Shown here: positions 52,802 through 62,982 of the stretch, one piece after another
Layout of the letters: the number at the start of each line of letters is the position of its first letter
Numbering within the stretch: position 1 is the stretch's first letter
Source: Pseudomonas putida
Lineage (GTDB): Bacteria > Pseudomonadota > Gammaproteobacteria > Pseudomonadales > Pseudomonadaceae
Length of the DNA stretch: 64,000 nt
NCBI RefSeq assembly: GCF_001636055.1
Contig: NZ_CP011789.1
Location: 1,612,001-1,676,000 of the forward strand
Direction of reading: 5' to 3'
Program-made: the position numbers and the translations under genes
The notes under the pieces: model-generated
Seen by the model: only the letters and a program-made list of their open reading frames with translations
The model's database searches: none
What the model was told of the DNA's origin: nothing

Positions 52802-54151
52802 TCACCAACGCGCTTGAGCCGAACCCAGCTCGCAAGCCCCACGTGCCCAGTGCATCGACGCCTGCCCCACCTTCAACGGCCCCTTGATCCTTTGCGCGGG
52901 CCCCCAGGGTGTCTGCTCCAGATGCGGGTCGAGATCCTCGGGCGTTTCTGCGGCCAGGGGCAAGTCATCCGCCATCGTTCCATGCTCCACCAACAGCTTG
53001 GCGGTGCGAGCCAAGGACAGCCGTGCCCGGTAACCGGCGCCACGAGCCAGGCGCTGTTCCAGCCCGCGGATCGCCTCGGCTGCCATCAGGTACCCGGTTG
53101 CATGGTCCAGCGCCTGCACCGGCAAAGGCACAGGTCTGTCCGTTTGTTGCCAGCGCATGCCTTCGCGGGCGATGCCGCTGCTCATCTGCACCAGGCTGTC
53201 GAAGCCGCGGCGTGCTTGCCAGGGGCCGCTCCAGCCGTAGGCGTTGAGGCTTACATCGATCAGGCCTGGGTTGAGCTGGCGCCTGTGCTGCGCGCCAAAA
53301 CCCAGATGCTCCAGTGCATCGGCGCGATAGCCATGCAGGAGAATGTCGGCCTCCCCCAGCAGCCGTTCGAACACCTCGCGGTCAGGCGTCGCACGCAGAT
53401 CCAGGCGCGCACAGCGCTTGCCCAGGGTGACTTCGGCGACCACCGCCGGCTCATCCCAACCGAATGGGTCGATGCGCAGCACTTCGGCGCCGAAGCCGGC
53501 CAGCAAGCGGCTGGCGGTGGGGCCGGCGAGGATGCGCGTCAGATCCAGCACCTTGATACCGGCCAGCGGACGTGTTTCACAGCCTTGCCAGGCCAATGGC
53601 GCTGCCGCGTCGAATTGCTCACGCAGCACCAAGGGCTCCTTGTTCACGGCCTGCCCCTGCGGGTGTTCGCACCATTGGGCCCAACTGCGCATCTTCGCCG
53701 CACAGCCTCCGGCTTCGACCACGGCGCTTTCCAGCGCCTCACCGTCCCAGCGCAGGACCTGCGCCGCGACCGCCTGGCGATCGGCGGGGGCGCCCAGCAC
53801 GCCGAGTGCGGCCTGACGATGATGGGGGGCGTTGGTGTGCAGGCGAATCCAGCCATCGCGGGTGGGATAGTCACCGGCGACGGCGTCCCACAGGGGAGGG
53901 GTCTGCCAGCCATGTGGGCGCAGGCTGGTGGCAAACCAGAACGAGGCCAGGCGCCGATCGACGCTGACCAACGGGCAGTTGTTGGTCTGGCGCTGTAGCA
54001 GGCTGGCCAGTGCCAGCCCGGCAGCGGCCATGCTCGCGGCGGCCAGGTCGGTGACGGCAAACGTCGAGGGCAGCCCACCAACGCCGTGCCAGCGCAGGGC
54101 GGCGTGGTCGAGGTCAAGTTCACGGACGATGGTGTCGAGCAACTGGGGCAT
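52802..54151 (-). CDS. Class III CoA-transferase (CaiB/BaiF family)
   Basis: The product is 449 residues from ATG 54151 (MPQLLDTIVRELD), with AGGAGG 8 bases upstream. Family III enzymes move CoA between organic acids. The core starts at IKVLDLTRILAGPTASRLLAG near residue 196, with GYSxxGPW-like YGWSGPWQARRGFDSLVQMSSG, and the expected catalytic Asp in QALDHATGYLMA. The first 190 residues carry a diverged half that many relatives share. The substrate is unknown; no pathway genes adjoin it. Confidence 0.85.
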   Translation of the reverse strand: MPQLLDTIVRELDLDHAALRWHGVGGLPSTFAVTDLAAASMAAAGLALASLLQRQTNNCPLVSVDRRLASFWFATSLRPHGWQTPPLWDAVAGDYPTRDGWIRLHTNAPHHRQAALGVLGAPADRQAVAAQVLRWDGEALESAVVEAGGCAAKMRSWAQWCEHPQGQAVNKEPLVLREQFDAAAPLAWQGCETRPLAGIKVLDLTRILAGPTASRLLAGFGAEVLRIDPFGWDEPAVVAEVTLGKRCARLDLRATPDREVFERLLGEADILLHGYRADALEHLGFGAQHRRQLNPGLIDVSLNAYGWSGPWQARRGFDSLVQMSSGIAREGMRWQQTDRPVPLPVQALDHATGYLMAAEAIRGLEQRLARGAGYRARLSLARTAKLLVEHGTMADDLPLAAETPEDLDPHLEQTPWGPAQRIKGPLKVGQASMHWARGACELGSAQARW

Positions 54152-54208
54152 GCAGGATCCTCCTTGGTGGATCCCATTGCAGTACATCCCGCGCGGAGAT
54201 GCAAATGC

Positions 54209-54622
54209 TCAGCGTTGCAGTTGGGCGGGCAGTGGTGCGGTGGGTTGTTCGGGGCGCGACCAGATCCACAGGTTGCCCAGGGTCATGCCGGCGATGGCAA
54301 GGAACACTGGCCAGTGGTGCTCGAGCATGGTGAGCATCAGCCCTGCGCACAGCAGCATGCTGATGGTCGCGCTGACCTTGGCGCGGCGCTGGATCACCTT
54401 GCCGTTGCGCCAGTTCCACAGGATTGGTCCGAACAGACGGTGGTTCTCCAGCCAGGCGGACAGGCGCGGTGAGCTGCGGGTCGCTGCCCAGGCGGCCAGG
54501 AGGATGAACTCGGTGGTGGGCAGGCCGGGAATGACGATGGCGACCAGACCTATCCCGAGGCTGACATAAGCCAGGATCGCATACAGCAGGCGGGACAGTC
54601 GGGAGCGGGCAAGTCGGGTCAT
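54209..54622 (-). CDS. DUF454 (YbaN-like) membrane protein
   Basis: The product is 137 residues from ATG 54622 (MTRLARSRLSRLLY). GLVAIVIPGLPTTEFILLAA near residue 25 is the DUF454 hallmark, and four hydrophobic segments are expected. Function is unknown. It lies 52 bases after the heme oxygenase gene on the same strand, so it may be iron-regulated with the heme locus. Confidence 0.85.
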   Translation of the reverse strand: MTRLARSRLSRLLYAILAYVSLGIGLVAIVIPGLPTTEFILLAAWAATRSSPRLSAWLENHRLFGPILWNWRNGKVIQRRAKVSATISMLLCAGLMLTMLEHHWPVFLAIAGMTLGNLWIWSRPEQPTAPLPAQLQR

Positions 54623-54674
54623 GGTCTCACTGCAAAGCGGTCCGGCCACCCGAATGGTGGCCGGCAGGTGCGTC

Positions 54675-55280
54675 TCAGGCCAGCGCCGCATCCGTGGCGT
54701 AGGCGTGCTTGAGCAGCTCGGTGAAGCGCTCGAAGGCCGCGACTGCGCCACGCTCGGCGGCAGCGTCCTCTTCGGCCGACAGTTCCAGGCTGTCGAGGAT
54801 GCGGGTGAACTGTTTCCAGCCCTCTGCACGACCACCGGCGGGCTCGCCCAGGTGACGGGCGCCAAAGCTGTCGGACAGGTCCAGGGCCACGGCACGCTTG
54901 ATCAGGAACGCAGCGCCCAGTTTGGAGCCTTCGGAGACGAAGATCCAGCCCAGGGCTTCGCCCAGGCTTGGTTTGACCAGGGCGCCTGCGACCGGGGCCG
55001 GTACTTCGGTGTTCAGGTCGGCCAGGTCCAGGCGCGCCTGTTCGGCCCGGCAACGCTCGGCCAGGTCAGGGACGATGGCGATCAGTGCCGGGTCGGTGTA
55101 CAGCGCCTGCAGTTCGGACTGGAACAGGTACTGGGCGACGACGAAGCGGGCGAAGCTCTCGCGGCTGTCGAACGGCGCGTGCGACTTGACCAGAGCGTCC
55201 AGCTCGGTGTGCGGTGCGTGGGTGACCTGGTTCAGGCGTTGCGAGCGCAGGGCGGCGCGCTCGGAGGTGTGGCGGGTCAT
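54675..55280 (-). CDS. hemO: Heme oxygenase (PigA/HemO-like)
   Basis: The product is 201 residues. It opens heme to biliverdin, CO and iron. SQRLNQVTHAPHTELDALVK near the start gives the proximal heme ligand His24, and LGEALGWIFVSEGSKLGAAFL is the distal-helix region. Both are close to P. aeruginosa PigA (HemO) as I recall it. Asn17 and Lys32 occupy the places of PigA Asn19 and Lys34, which direct cleavage to beta/delta positions. It lies downstream of the heme receptor but beyond a terminator-like hairpin. Confidence 0.92.
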   Translation of the reverse strand: MTRHTSERAALRSQRLNQVTHAPHTELDALVKSHAPFDSRESFARFVVAQYLFQSELQALYTDPALIAIVPDLAERCRAEQARLDLADLNTEVPAPVAGALVKPSLGEALGWIFVSEGSKLGAAFLIKRAVALDLSDSFGARHLGEPAGGRAEGWKQFTRILDSLELSAEEDAAAERGAVAAFERFTELLKHAYATDAALA

Positions 55281-55342
55281 GGGGGCATCCTTGGGAAATG
55301 GGGCTGTCTAGGTACAAGACGAAAGAGAAGACGCAGGACAGT

Positions 55343-55369
55343 AAAAAAACCTCACCTGGGAGTGGGAGG
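55343..55369 (-). terminator. Terminator-like hairpin after the heme receptor gene
   Basis: On the minus strand CCTCCCAC and GTGAGG pair with a small bulge around TCCCAG, then TTTTTTT. It lies 61 bases after the receptor stop and about 60 before the hemO start, so it may terminate or attenuate between them. Confidence 0.6.
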
Positions 55370-55429
55370 CATTTGTGTTCGGGAGGGGGTTGCGGGAGCG
55401 GCACAAGGCCGCCCCCGCGGGTGCCGGGA

Positions 55430-58018
55430 TCAGATATCCCAGACCACATTGATGGCGAAGTTGCGTCCCGGCATGGTCAGGCGGTCGAGGTTGGCCGGCT
55501 GGGTCACCGCCGCCTCGCCAAGGCCGTCGTAGCCGCGCACGTCATCCCACTGCCAGTATTTCTTGTCGGTGAGGTTGTAGAGACCTGCGTTGACGGTCAC
55601 ATCCTCGGTCACCTTGTAGAACCCGGTCAGGTCGAGCACCCCGTAGCCCGGCGTGCGGAACTGCGAGCTGGCGCCATCCGGGGCGAAGAAGGTGCTGTCG
55701 TCGACGCGGGTCTTGCGCTTGACCAGTGTCCAACTGAGCAGGCCGCCGTAGTTCTGCTGCTCGTAGCCCAGGCCCATCACCGCGGTTAGCGGATTGACGC
55801 TGTTCAGCGGCTGGCCATTGTCGTCGTTGCGGCCATGGGCATAGGCCAGCGAGCCTTGGGTATAGAGGCCTTGCGGCGCGCCGAAGTGATCGAGGTTCAG
55901 GCGGCCCTTGAACTCGGCGCCCTTGATGGTCGCGTGCTTGATGTTGTTGGCCTGGAAGGTCGAGCCCAGGTTGGCCGACTGCACGGCGTCTTCGTTGATG
56001 AAGTCGCGGTACTTGTTGTAGAACACCGCCACGTCGAAGTTGCCGGCCTCGAAGTTGCCGCGCACGCCCGTCTCGTAGCTCTTGCTCTTTTCAGGCTCGA
56101 GGTTGGGGTTGGGTTCGACGCTGTAGCCCAGGGTCGGGTTGTCGAAGCGGCCGTACATGGCCTTTGCGGTCGGGGTACGGAAACCCTCGGCGTACTGGCC
56201 GTACCAGGTGTAGTTGTCGTTGAAGGCATAGGTGACGCCGAACTTGGGCGAGACGCGGTGCCATTTCTTGTCGCCGTCGTCGACGCTGGACGGCGCTGCG
56301 CCGGTGCCCTGGATGCCGCGCAGGAATTCTGCGGTCATCTTCGGTTCCATGCGGGTGTAGTCGTAACGCGCACCCGGCAGGAAGGTCCAGTTGTTCCAGC
56401 GGATCTCGTCCTGGGCGAACAGGCTGTAGGTGTTGATGGTCGGATCCGGGAAGTCGCTGACCAGCGCCTGGCTATCGCTCACGCTGTTCTGGCCGATGGC
56501 GCGGCAGGTGCCACCGATGTTCAGGCAGGTGCCGGTGCCGCTGCGCGAGCCGGTGACCTTCTCGTGCTTGAGGGTGGTGCCGTAGGTGAGCAGGTGATCG
56601 GTCTCACCGATGCTGAAGGCCTTGTCGAACTGACCATCGAACACCCATTGGCGATCCTTGTAGGTGGTCTGGCGATCACGGAACACCTGGCGACCGGAGG
56701 CGAAATAGAGTTCGTCGGTGCGCTGGTCGGTCTTGGCGATCTGGTAGTTGAGGCTCCACTTCACGTGGTCTGCGACCAGGCTGTCGAGGCCGAATTCGTG
56801 GTTGATGCCGAAGCGCTCGCGGGTGACGGTGTCGTTGCCCTGGCGCATGCGATAGGAGTTCATGGCGCCGAAGCCAGGGATGAACGGGCCGCCCACCGCG
56901 CTGAGGATGTTCTGGTCGCGGTCGTCCTTGTAGTGCTCGTAGGTGAAGCCCAGGCGCGCGTCGTCGGCGTAGTTCCAGCCCAGCTTGGCCAGTACGTTGG
57001 TGGTGCGCACGTCTTCCGGGTTGGCTTCGGTGCGGCCAAGGCCGGTGCCGCCGTGGCCACCGTAGGATTCGGTCTCGTGGCCGTTGCGCTGGCTCAGGTG
57101 CAGCAGGCCGTCGAAGTCGCCCTGGCGGCCAGCGACGGTGGCGGAGGTCAGCCAGCTTTCGTCGGCCGAGCTGTAGCCGGTCTTCAGGCGCGCGCCCACG
57201 TCCTTGCCAGGCTTGATGATGTCGTCCGGGTCGAGGGTGTAGTAGCTCACCGCGCCGCCGATGGCGTTGCTGCCGTACAGCACCGAGGCCGGACCACGCA
57301 GGATCTCGACGCGCTTGACGATTTCGGGGTCGACGTAGTTGCGCTGGGTCTGGGCGTAGGGGCCGTAGAAGAAGCTGTCGGGGATCGATACGCCATCGAC
57401 CTGGGTGAGGATTCGCTCTCCGTCGATGCCACGGATGTTGTAGCCGTTCAGGCCGCTGCGCTGGCCGACACCGCCAACCGAGACACCCGGCTCGTAGCGC
57501 ACCAGTTGCTTGATGTCGTTGACGTTCTGGCGGTCCAGTTGCTCGCGGGTCTGCACACTGACGGTGCTCGGTACCTGACTCACGTCCTGGGCGCTGCGGG
57601 TGGCGCTGACGGTCAGCTGTTGCAGGGCAATGGCGTTGCCTGCGGTCTGGCGCTCGAGCACGACGTTGCCGTTGCCGATCTTGCGAAAGCCCAGGCCTGT
57701 GCCGTGCAGCAGTTTCTGCAGTGCCGCTTCCGGCGCCAGTGCCCCTTGCACGCCCGGCGAAGCCACGCCCTCGGCCAGATCGGCGGAGAAGCCGACCTGC
57801 CAGCCGGTGACTTCACTGAACGCGTTGATCGCCGATACCAGTGGCTGCTGGGCGATGGCGAAGCGATAGTCGCCCATCCGCGGGCTGGCGGCCTGGGCCG
57901 GCTCTGCGGCCAGCGCCGGCAGGCTGCAGGCGCCGCTGGCCAGCAGGGCCAGGGTCAGCAGGGACAGTTGTCCCATGCGTCGGGAAGAGGGGGATGGGCG
58001 GGTTGGACCTGAGGACAT
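55430..58018 (-). CDS. TonB-dependent heme receptor with signalling domain (HxuA-like)
   Basis: The product is 862 residues: signal peptide (to about residue 38, ALAAEP), an STN signalling domain (about 50-125, FAIAQQPLVSAINAFSEVTG), a TonB box region, a plug (about 145-260, VQTREQLDRQNVNDIKQLV), and a beta-barrel ending in aromatic Ile (VVWDI). The heme-receptor motif NPNLEPEKS follows FRTPTAKAMYG. No histidine lies between those two motifs, where many heme receptors have one. The STN domain plus adjacent FecR and FecI genes show cell-surface signalling, as in the P. aeruginosa HxuIRA (PA1300-1302) system. Confidence 0.92.
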   Translation of the reverse strand: MSSGPTRPSPSSRRMGQLSLLTLALLASGACSLPALAAEPAQAASPRMGDYRFAIAQQPLVSAINAFSEVTGWQVGFSADLAEGVASPGVQGALAPEAALQKLLHGTGLGFRKIGNGNVVLERQTAGNAIALQQLTVSATRSAQDVSQVPSTVSVQTREQLDRQNVNDIKQLVRYEPGVSVGGVGQRSGLNGYNIRGIDGERILTQVDGVSIPDSFFYGPYAQTQRNYVDPEIVKRVEILRGPASVLYGSNAIGGAVSYYTLDPDDIIKPGKDVGARLKTGYSSADESWLTSATVAGRQGDFDGLLHLSQRNGHETESYGGHGGTGLGRTEANPEDVRTTNVLAKLGWNYADDARLGFTYEHYKDDRDQNILSAVGGPFIPGFGAMNSYRMRQGNDTVTRERFGINHEFGLDSLVADHVKWSLNYQIAKTDQRTDELYFASGRQVFRDRQTTYKDRQWVFDGQFDKAFSIGETDHLLTYGTTLKHEKVTGSRSGTGTCLNIGGTCRAIGQNSVSDSQALVSDFPDPTINTYSLFAQDEIRWNNWTFLPGARYDYTRMEPKMTAEFLRGIQGTGAAPSSVDDGDKKWHRVSPKFGVTYAFNDNYTWYGQYAEGFRTPTAKAMYGRFDNPTLGYSVEPNPNLEPEKSKSYETGVRGNFEAGNFDVAVFYNKYRDFINEDAVQSANLGSTFQANNIKHATIKGAEFKGRLNLDHFGAPQGLYTQGSLAYAHGRNDDNGQPLNSVNPLTAVMGLGYEQQNYGGLLSWTLVKRKTRVDDSTFFAPDGASSQFRTPGYGVLDLTGFYKVTEDVTVNAGLYNLTDKKYWQWDDVRGYDGLGEAAVTQPANLDRLTMPGRNFAINVVWDI

Positions 58019-58061
58019 CGGAAGCGCTCCCTGTCGCGCGAACTGTTATAGGTGAGTGCAG

Positions 58062-58081
58062 TTCTTGTTTTCGAACAAGAA
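58062..58081 (-). other. Perfect hairpin/palindrome in the receptor leader
   Basis: TTCTTGTT and AACAAGAA form a perfect 8-bp stem with a 4-base loop, 43 bases before the receptor start. It could be an operator or a leader hairpin. No matching known site is certain. Confidence 0.5.
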
Positions 58082-58202
58082 TCAATTGCATTGGCTATAA
58101 CGAGACGGGCTTGGGATGGGAGTCGCGTAAAAATAATTGGTGGGAGCAACTGTCTTGCTCAAAAATCACAGGCCTGCCCACCCCCTTTGGGAGCGGCGTC
58201 AC

Positions 58203-59177
58203 TCAGTTGAGAATCACCACCGCCGGGTATTCGTGCAACTGCGCCGAGGTGATATGGGCCAGGGCTCGCAGGGTCTCCAGAGGCTGGTCCAGGCGGTAGT
58301 TGCCGGTAACGGCCACCTGTTCCAGATGGTCGTTGCGGTTGATGATCCAGCCCGGGTAGTAGCGGCGCAGTTCGGCGAGTACTTGGCTCAACGGGCAGTT
58401 CTCGAACACCAGGCGGCCATCGATCCAGGCCAGTTCCTTGTGCAGGTCGGCGCGCTGGCGCTGACCGAAACCGTCTGGCCCGACGCTGATGCTGTCTCCG
58501 GCGCTCAGGCGGATGCGCTGGTCGCTGGCGGCCTGCAGGTCGACGTCGCCGCGCTGCACACGTACCTGCGCCTGGCCATCGAGGTAGCGTACGGCGAAGT
58601 TGGTGTCGCGCACCTGCGCACGCAAGGGGCCGGCCTGGACTTCAAGCGGTGGCTGGTTGCCGCCGGGCACTTCGAAATAGGCCTCGCCCTGCAACAGCCG
58701 TGCAACCTGGCGCCCGTCGCGCTGGTCGCTGGCAAAGGCCGAGTTGGTGTTGAGCAGCACCTTGGCGCCATCGTCCAGTTGCAGGCGCTGGCGTTCGCCG
58801 ACCACGGTCAGGTGATCGGCCTGCAGGCGCACCGGCAGGTTGCCGAAGGTGAACAGCCCGACCAGCAGCACGGCTGCGGTGGCCAGGGGTTTCCAGTGGC
58901 GGCGCAGGCGTCCGCGCAGCGAGGTGCGGCGCTGTTGGTGCAGATCGCCCGCCAGATGGCGCAGGGCGGCGCCATTCCACAGCGCCTCGGCTTCGACATA
59001 GGCTTCGGCGTTCTGCTCGGCAGCGCCCAGCCAGGCTTCGAAGTCCTGGGTGTCCTGCTCGGTGGGGCATTGCAGGCGGATCAACCAGTCCTGCGCTTCG
59101 TCCATGGCACGGGCGCGGGCATCTGGCTCGGCGGGCGATGGGCGAGGGGCAGGGTTGCTCACGGGGGATCCTTGCAT
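58203..59177 (-). CDS. FecR-type anti-sigma / signal transducer
   Basis: The product is 324 residues. An N-terminal cytoplasmic DUF4880-like region (MDEAQDWLIRLQ, EAWLGAAEQNAEAYVEAEALW) holds the sigma factor; one membrane segment lies near residues 90-108 (PLATAAVLLVGLFTFGNL); the periplasmic FecR domain follows, with GEAYFEVPGG and a C-terminal STN-contact part. It is expected to relay receptor occupancy to the ECF sigma encoded just upstream. The start at 59177 gives MQGSPVSNPAP. Confidence 0.92.
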   Translation of the reverse strand: MQGSPVSNPAPRPSPAEPDARARAMDEAQDWLIRLQCPTEQDTQDFEAWLGAAEQNAEAYVEAEALWNGAALRHLAGDLHQQRRTSLRGRLRRHWKPLATAAVLLVGLFTFGNLPVRLQADHLTVVGERQRLQLDDGAKVLLNTNSAFASDQRDGRQVARLLQGEAYFEVPGGNQPPLEVQAGPLRAQVRDTNFAVRYLDGQAQVRVQRGDVDLQAASDQRIRLSAGDSISVGPDGFGQRQRADLHKELAWIDGRLVFENCPLSQVLAELRRYYPGWIINRNDHLEQVAVTGNYRLDQPLETLRALAHITSAQLHEYPAVVILN

Positions 59178-59253
59178 GGCGTTTTTTGCAGATGATCGGC
59201 GCTGTGGACAGGCATGGCAAGAGCCAGCACCTGCCCAGGTGGCGAGCGGTCGC

Positions 59254-59766
59254 TCACTTGAGGCGGTCGGCTACACCCATGCAGATCGCCATGATCAGCT
59301 TCAGTTCTTTCTGTACGGTGCTGGCCGAGACTTGCAACTGCTCGGCGATTTCCAGGTAGCTGGCACCGTGCAGGCGGCTGAGGATGAAGATGCGCTGCTG
59401 GCGTGCGGTGAGCTGGCCGAGGCTGACGCTCAGGCGCTTGAGCAGTTGCTCGGCATGCACCGCATCCTCGCTGTTGCCCAGCGGCGCGGCGACATTGTGC
59501 AGCACTTGCTCGGGCACGTCGTCGACCAGTGTGCGTGACTGCACGCGGCGCGCGCGCAAGTGGTCGAGGGCAAGGTTGCGGGCGGTCTGGAACACGAAGG
59601 GTTCGAGGTGTTCGATAGGGCGCTCGCCCAGCGCACGGGTAACCCGCAGGTAGGTTTCCTGCAGCAGGTCTTCCGCCGTGCTGGGGTTGCCGACCATGCG
59701 CTGCAAGGTGCGCAGCAGGGTGAGGCGTTGGGTGAGGAAGACTGAGTTGAACCGGGACTGACTCAC
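59254..59766 (-). CDS. ECF sigma factor, FecI family
   Basis: The product is 170 residues with sigma-2 (AEDLLQETYLRV; FQTARNLALDHLRARRV) and sigma-4 (LTARQQRIFILSRLHGASYL; QLQVSASTVQKELKL) regions, typical of iron-starvation sigma factors. It is first in sigma-antisigma-receptor order and sits behind a strong Fur box. It likely directs transcription of the receptor gene; the exact promoter before 58018 could not be picked out. Confidence 0.94.
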   Translation of the reverse strand: MSQSRFNSVFLTQRLTLLRTLQRMVGNPSTAEDLLQETYLRVTRALGERPIEHLEPFVFQTARNLALDHLRARRVQSRTLVDDVPEQVLHNVAAPLGNSEDAVHAEQLLKRLSVSLGQLTARQQRIFILSRLHGASYLEIAEQLQVSASTVQKELKLIMAICMGVADRLK

Positions 59767-59793
59767 GGGGAAACCTGGCCGATGAGGGGTGAA

Positions 59794-59808
59794 TGATAAT
59801 GCTTATCA
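59794..59808 (-). promoter_or_regulatory. Fur box upstream of the ECF sigma gene
   Basis: TGATAATGCTTATCA matches the 7-1-7 Fur core TGATAATNATTATCA at 13 of 14 defined positions. It lies 28 bases ahead of the sigma start, so iron should repress the heme locus. Confidence 0.88.
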
Positions 59809-59883
59809 TCCGTGCATCAGGTCAAGCAGAGAAATGTCATGAAGGGGTAAAGGTGGGGCCGCCAGGCAGCCCCAAGGACTTTT

Positions 59884-60885
59884 TCATTGTGCCCGGAACA
59901 GCGCCAGGCAGTTGTCCAGCATGCGGTTGGAGAAGCCCCACTCGTTGTCGTACCAGGCCAGCACCTTGAGCATGCGGCCGTTGGCGCGGGTGTGGTTGGC
60001 GTCGAAGATCGACGACAGCGGGTTGTGGTTGAAGTCGCATGACACCAGCGGCAGGCTGTTGTAGCCGAGCACGCGGGAATGGCGGCTGGCTTCGAGGAAC
60101 AAGCGGTTGACCTCGTCGGCACTGGCTTCGCGCTTGAGGTTGACGGTCAGGTCGACCAGCGACACGTTGATCACCGGCACCCGTACCGCCATGCCGGTGA
60201 GCTTGCCGGCCAGTTCCGGCAGCACCAGGCCCACGGCTTCGGCGGCGCCAGTCTTGCTCGGGATCATCGATTGAGTGGCCGAGCGGGCCCGGTAGGGGTC
60301 GCTGTGGTAGACGTCGGTCAGCACCTGGTCGTTGGTGTAGGCGTGGATGGTGGTCATCAGCCCCTGCTCGATGCCGAACTCACGCTGCAGCACCTGGGCG
60401 ATCGGCGCCAGGCAGTTGGTGGTGCACGAGGCGTTGGAGATGACTTGGTGCGAGGCGCGCAGCACGTCGTGGTTGACGCCATACACCACGGTAGCATCGG
60501 CGCCCTTGGCCGGCGCCGAGATGATCACCTTGCCGGCGCCAGCCGTGATGTGGGCCGCGGCCTTGGCGCGGTCGGTGAACAGCCCGGTGCATTCGAACAC
60601 CACATCGATGGCTTCGGCTTTCCAGGGCAGTTCGGCGGGGTTGCGGATGGCGCTGACGGCGATGCGATCGCCGTTGACCGTCAGGCTTTCATGATCGGCC
60701 TCGACGGTGGCATCGAAGGTGCCATGTACGCTGTCGTACTTGAGCAGGTGGGCATTCATCGCGCTGTCGCCCAGGTCGTTGATGGCGACGACCTGCAGGT
60801 CCTGGCGGTAGCCTTGGGTATAGAGTGCGCGCAGGACGTTGCGTCCGATGCGGCCGAATCCGTTGATCGCGATGCGAAGGGTCAT
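59884..60885 (-). CDS. gapA: Glyceraldehyde-3-phosphate dehydrogenase, type I
   Basis: The product is 333 residues from ATG 60885 ([16 protein letters not shown]). It oxidises glyceraldehyde-3-phosphate with NAD. The catalytic cysteine is in [12 protein letters not shown] near residue 150. GFGRIGRN near the start is the nucleotide-binding loop and [12 protein letters not shown] is near the end. It is divergent from edd-glk; together they form the triose end of glucose breakdown in Pseudomonas, with gap-1 known to be HexR-controlled in P. putida. Confidence 0.97.
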   Translation of the reverse strand: MTLRIAINGFGRIGRNVLRALYTQGYRQDLQVVAINDLGDSAMNAHLLKYDSVHGTFDATVEADHESLTVNGDRIAVSAIRNPAELPWKAEAIDVVFECTGLFTDRAKAAAHITAGAGKVIISAPAKGADATVVYGVNHDVLRASHQVISNASCTTNCLAPIAQVLQREFGIEQGLMTTIHAYTNDQVLTDVYHSDPYRARSATQSMIPSKTGAAEAVGLVLPELAGKLTGMAVRVPVINVSLVDLTVNLKREASADEVNRLFLEASRHSRVLGYNSLPLVSCDFNHNPLSSIFDANHTRANGRMLKVLAWYDNEWGFSNRMLDNCLALFRAQ

Positions 60886-60954
60886 TGGCATTACCTCTGG
60901 CAGTTCGGGTGAAGCCTGTGGCACAAAATGGGATGAGGCTTCACTGAAACGGTT

Positions 60955-60972
60955 TTGTTATTGGAATTACAA
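60955..60972. promoter_or_regulatory. Candidate HexR operator between gap and edd
   Basis: TTGTTATTGGAATTACAA is a near-perfect palindrome with outer TTGT and ACAA halves, like the HexR sites described for P. putida gap-1 and edd (TTGT-N7/8-ACAA), but with N10 between them. A second weaker candidate, TTGGTAAACCTACAA, lies at 61020-61034 with N7 spacing and one mismatch. Either or both could serve the divergent promoters. Confidence 0.55.
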
Positions 60973-61155
60973 GATTATTCACTCCAAGATAGAAAACAAG
61001 CATTTTTAGTGGCAATATTTTGGTAAACCTACAACGAGTGATCGAGCCTTCCACGCCAACGACCTTTCCGGCCCCTGCCTTGAGCCTAGGTCGCAATCGT
61101 TTGGAGTGGAAATGCCGGTTCAGGTCGCCCTTACACATAGCCTGGAGTCCAGTAC

Positions 61156-62978
<1,823 letters not shown>

Positions 62979-62982
<4 letters not shown>

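Noticed and set aside
55835..58012. A 725-codon plus-strand frame opposite the heme receptor
   Set aside because: It is antisense to a full-length TonB receptor and has the Val/Ala/Gln-rich composition of a shadow frame.
58101..58110. CGTCTC on the minus strand before the heme receptor as an ECF -10 element
   Set aside because: No convincing -35 element is found at the right distance.
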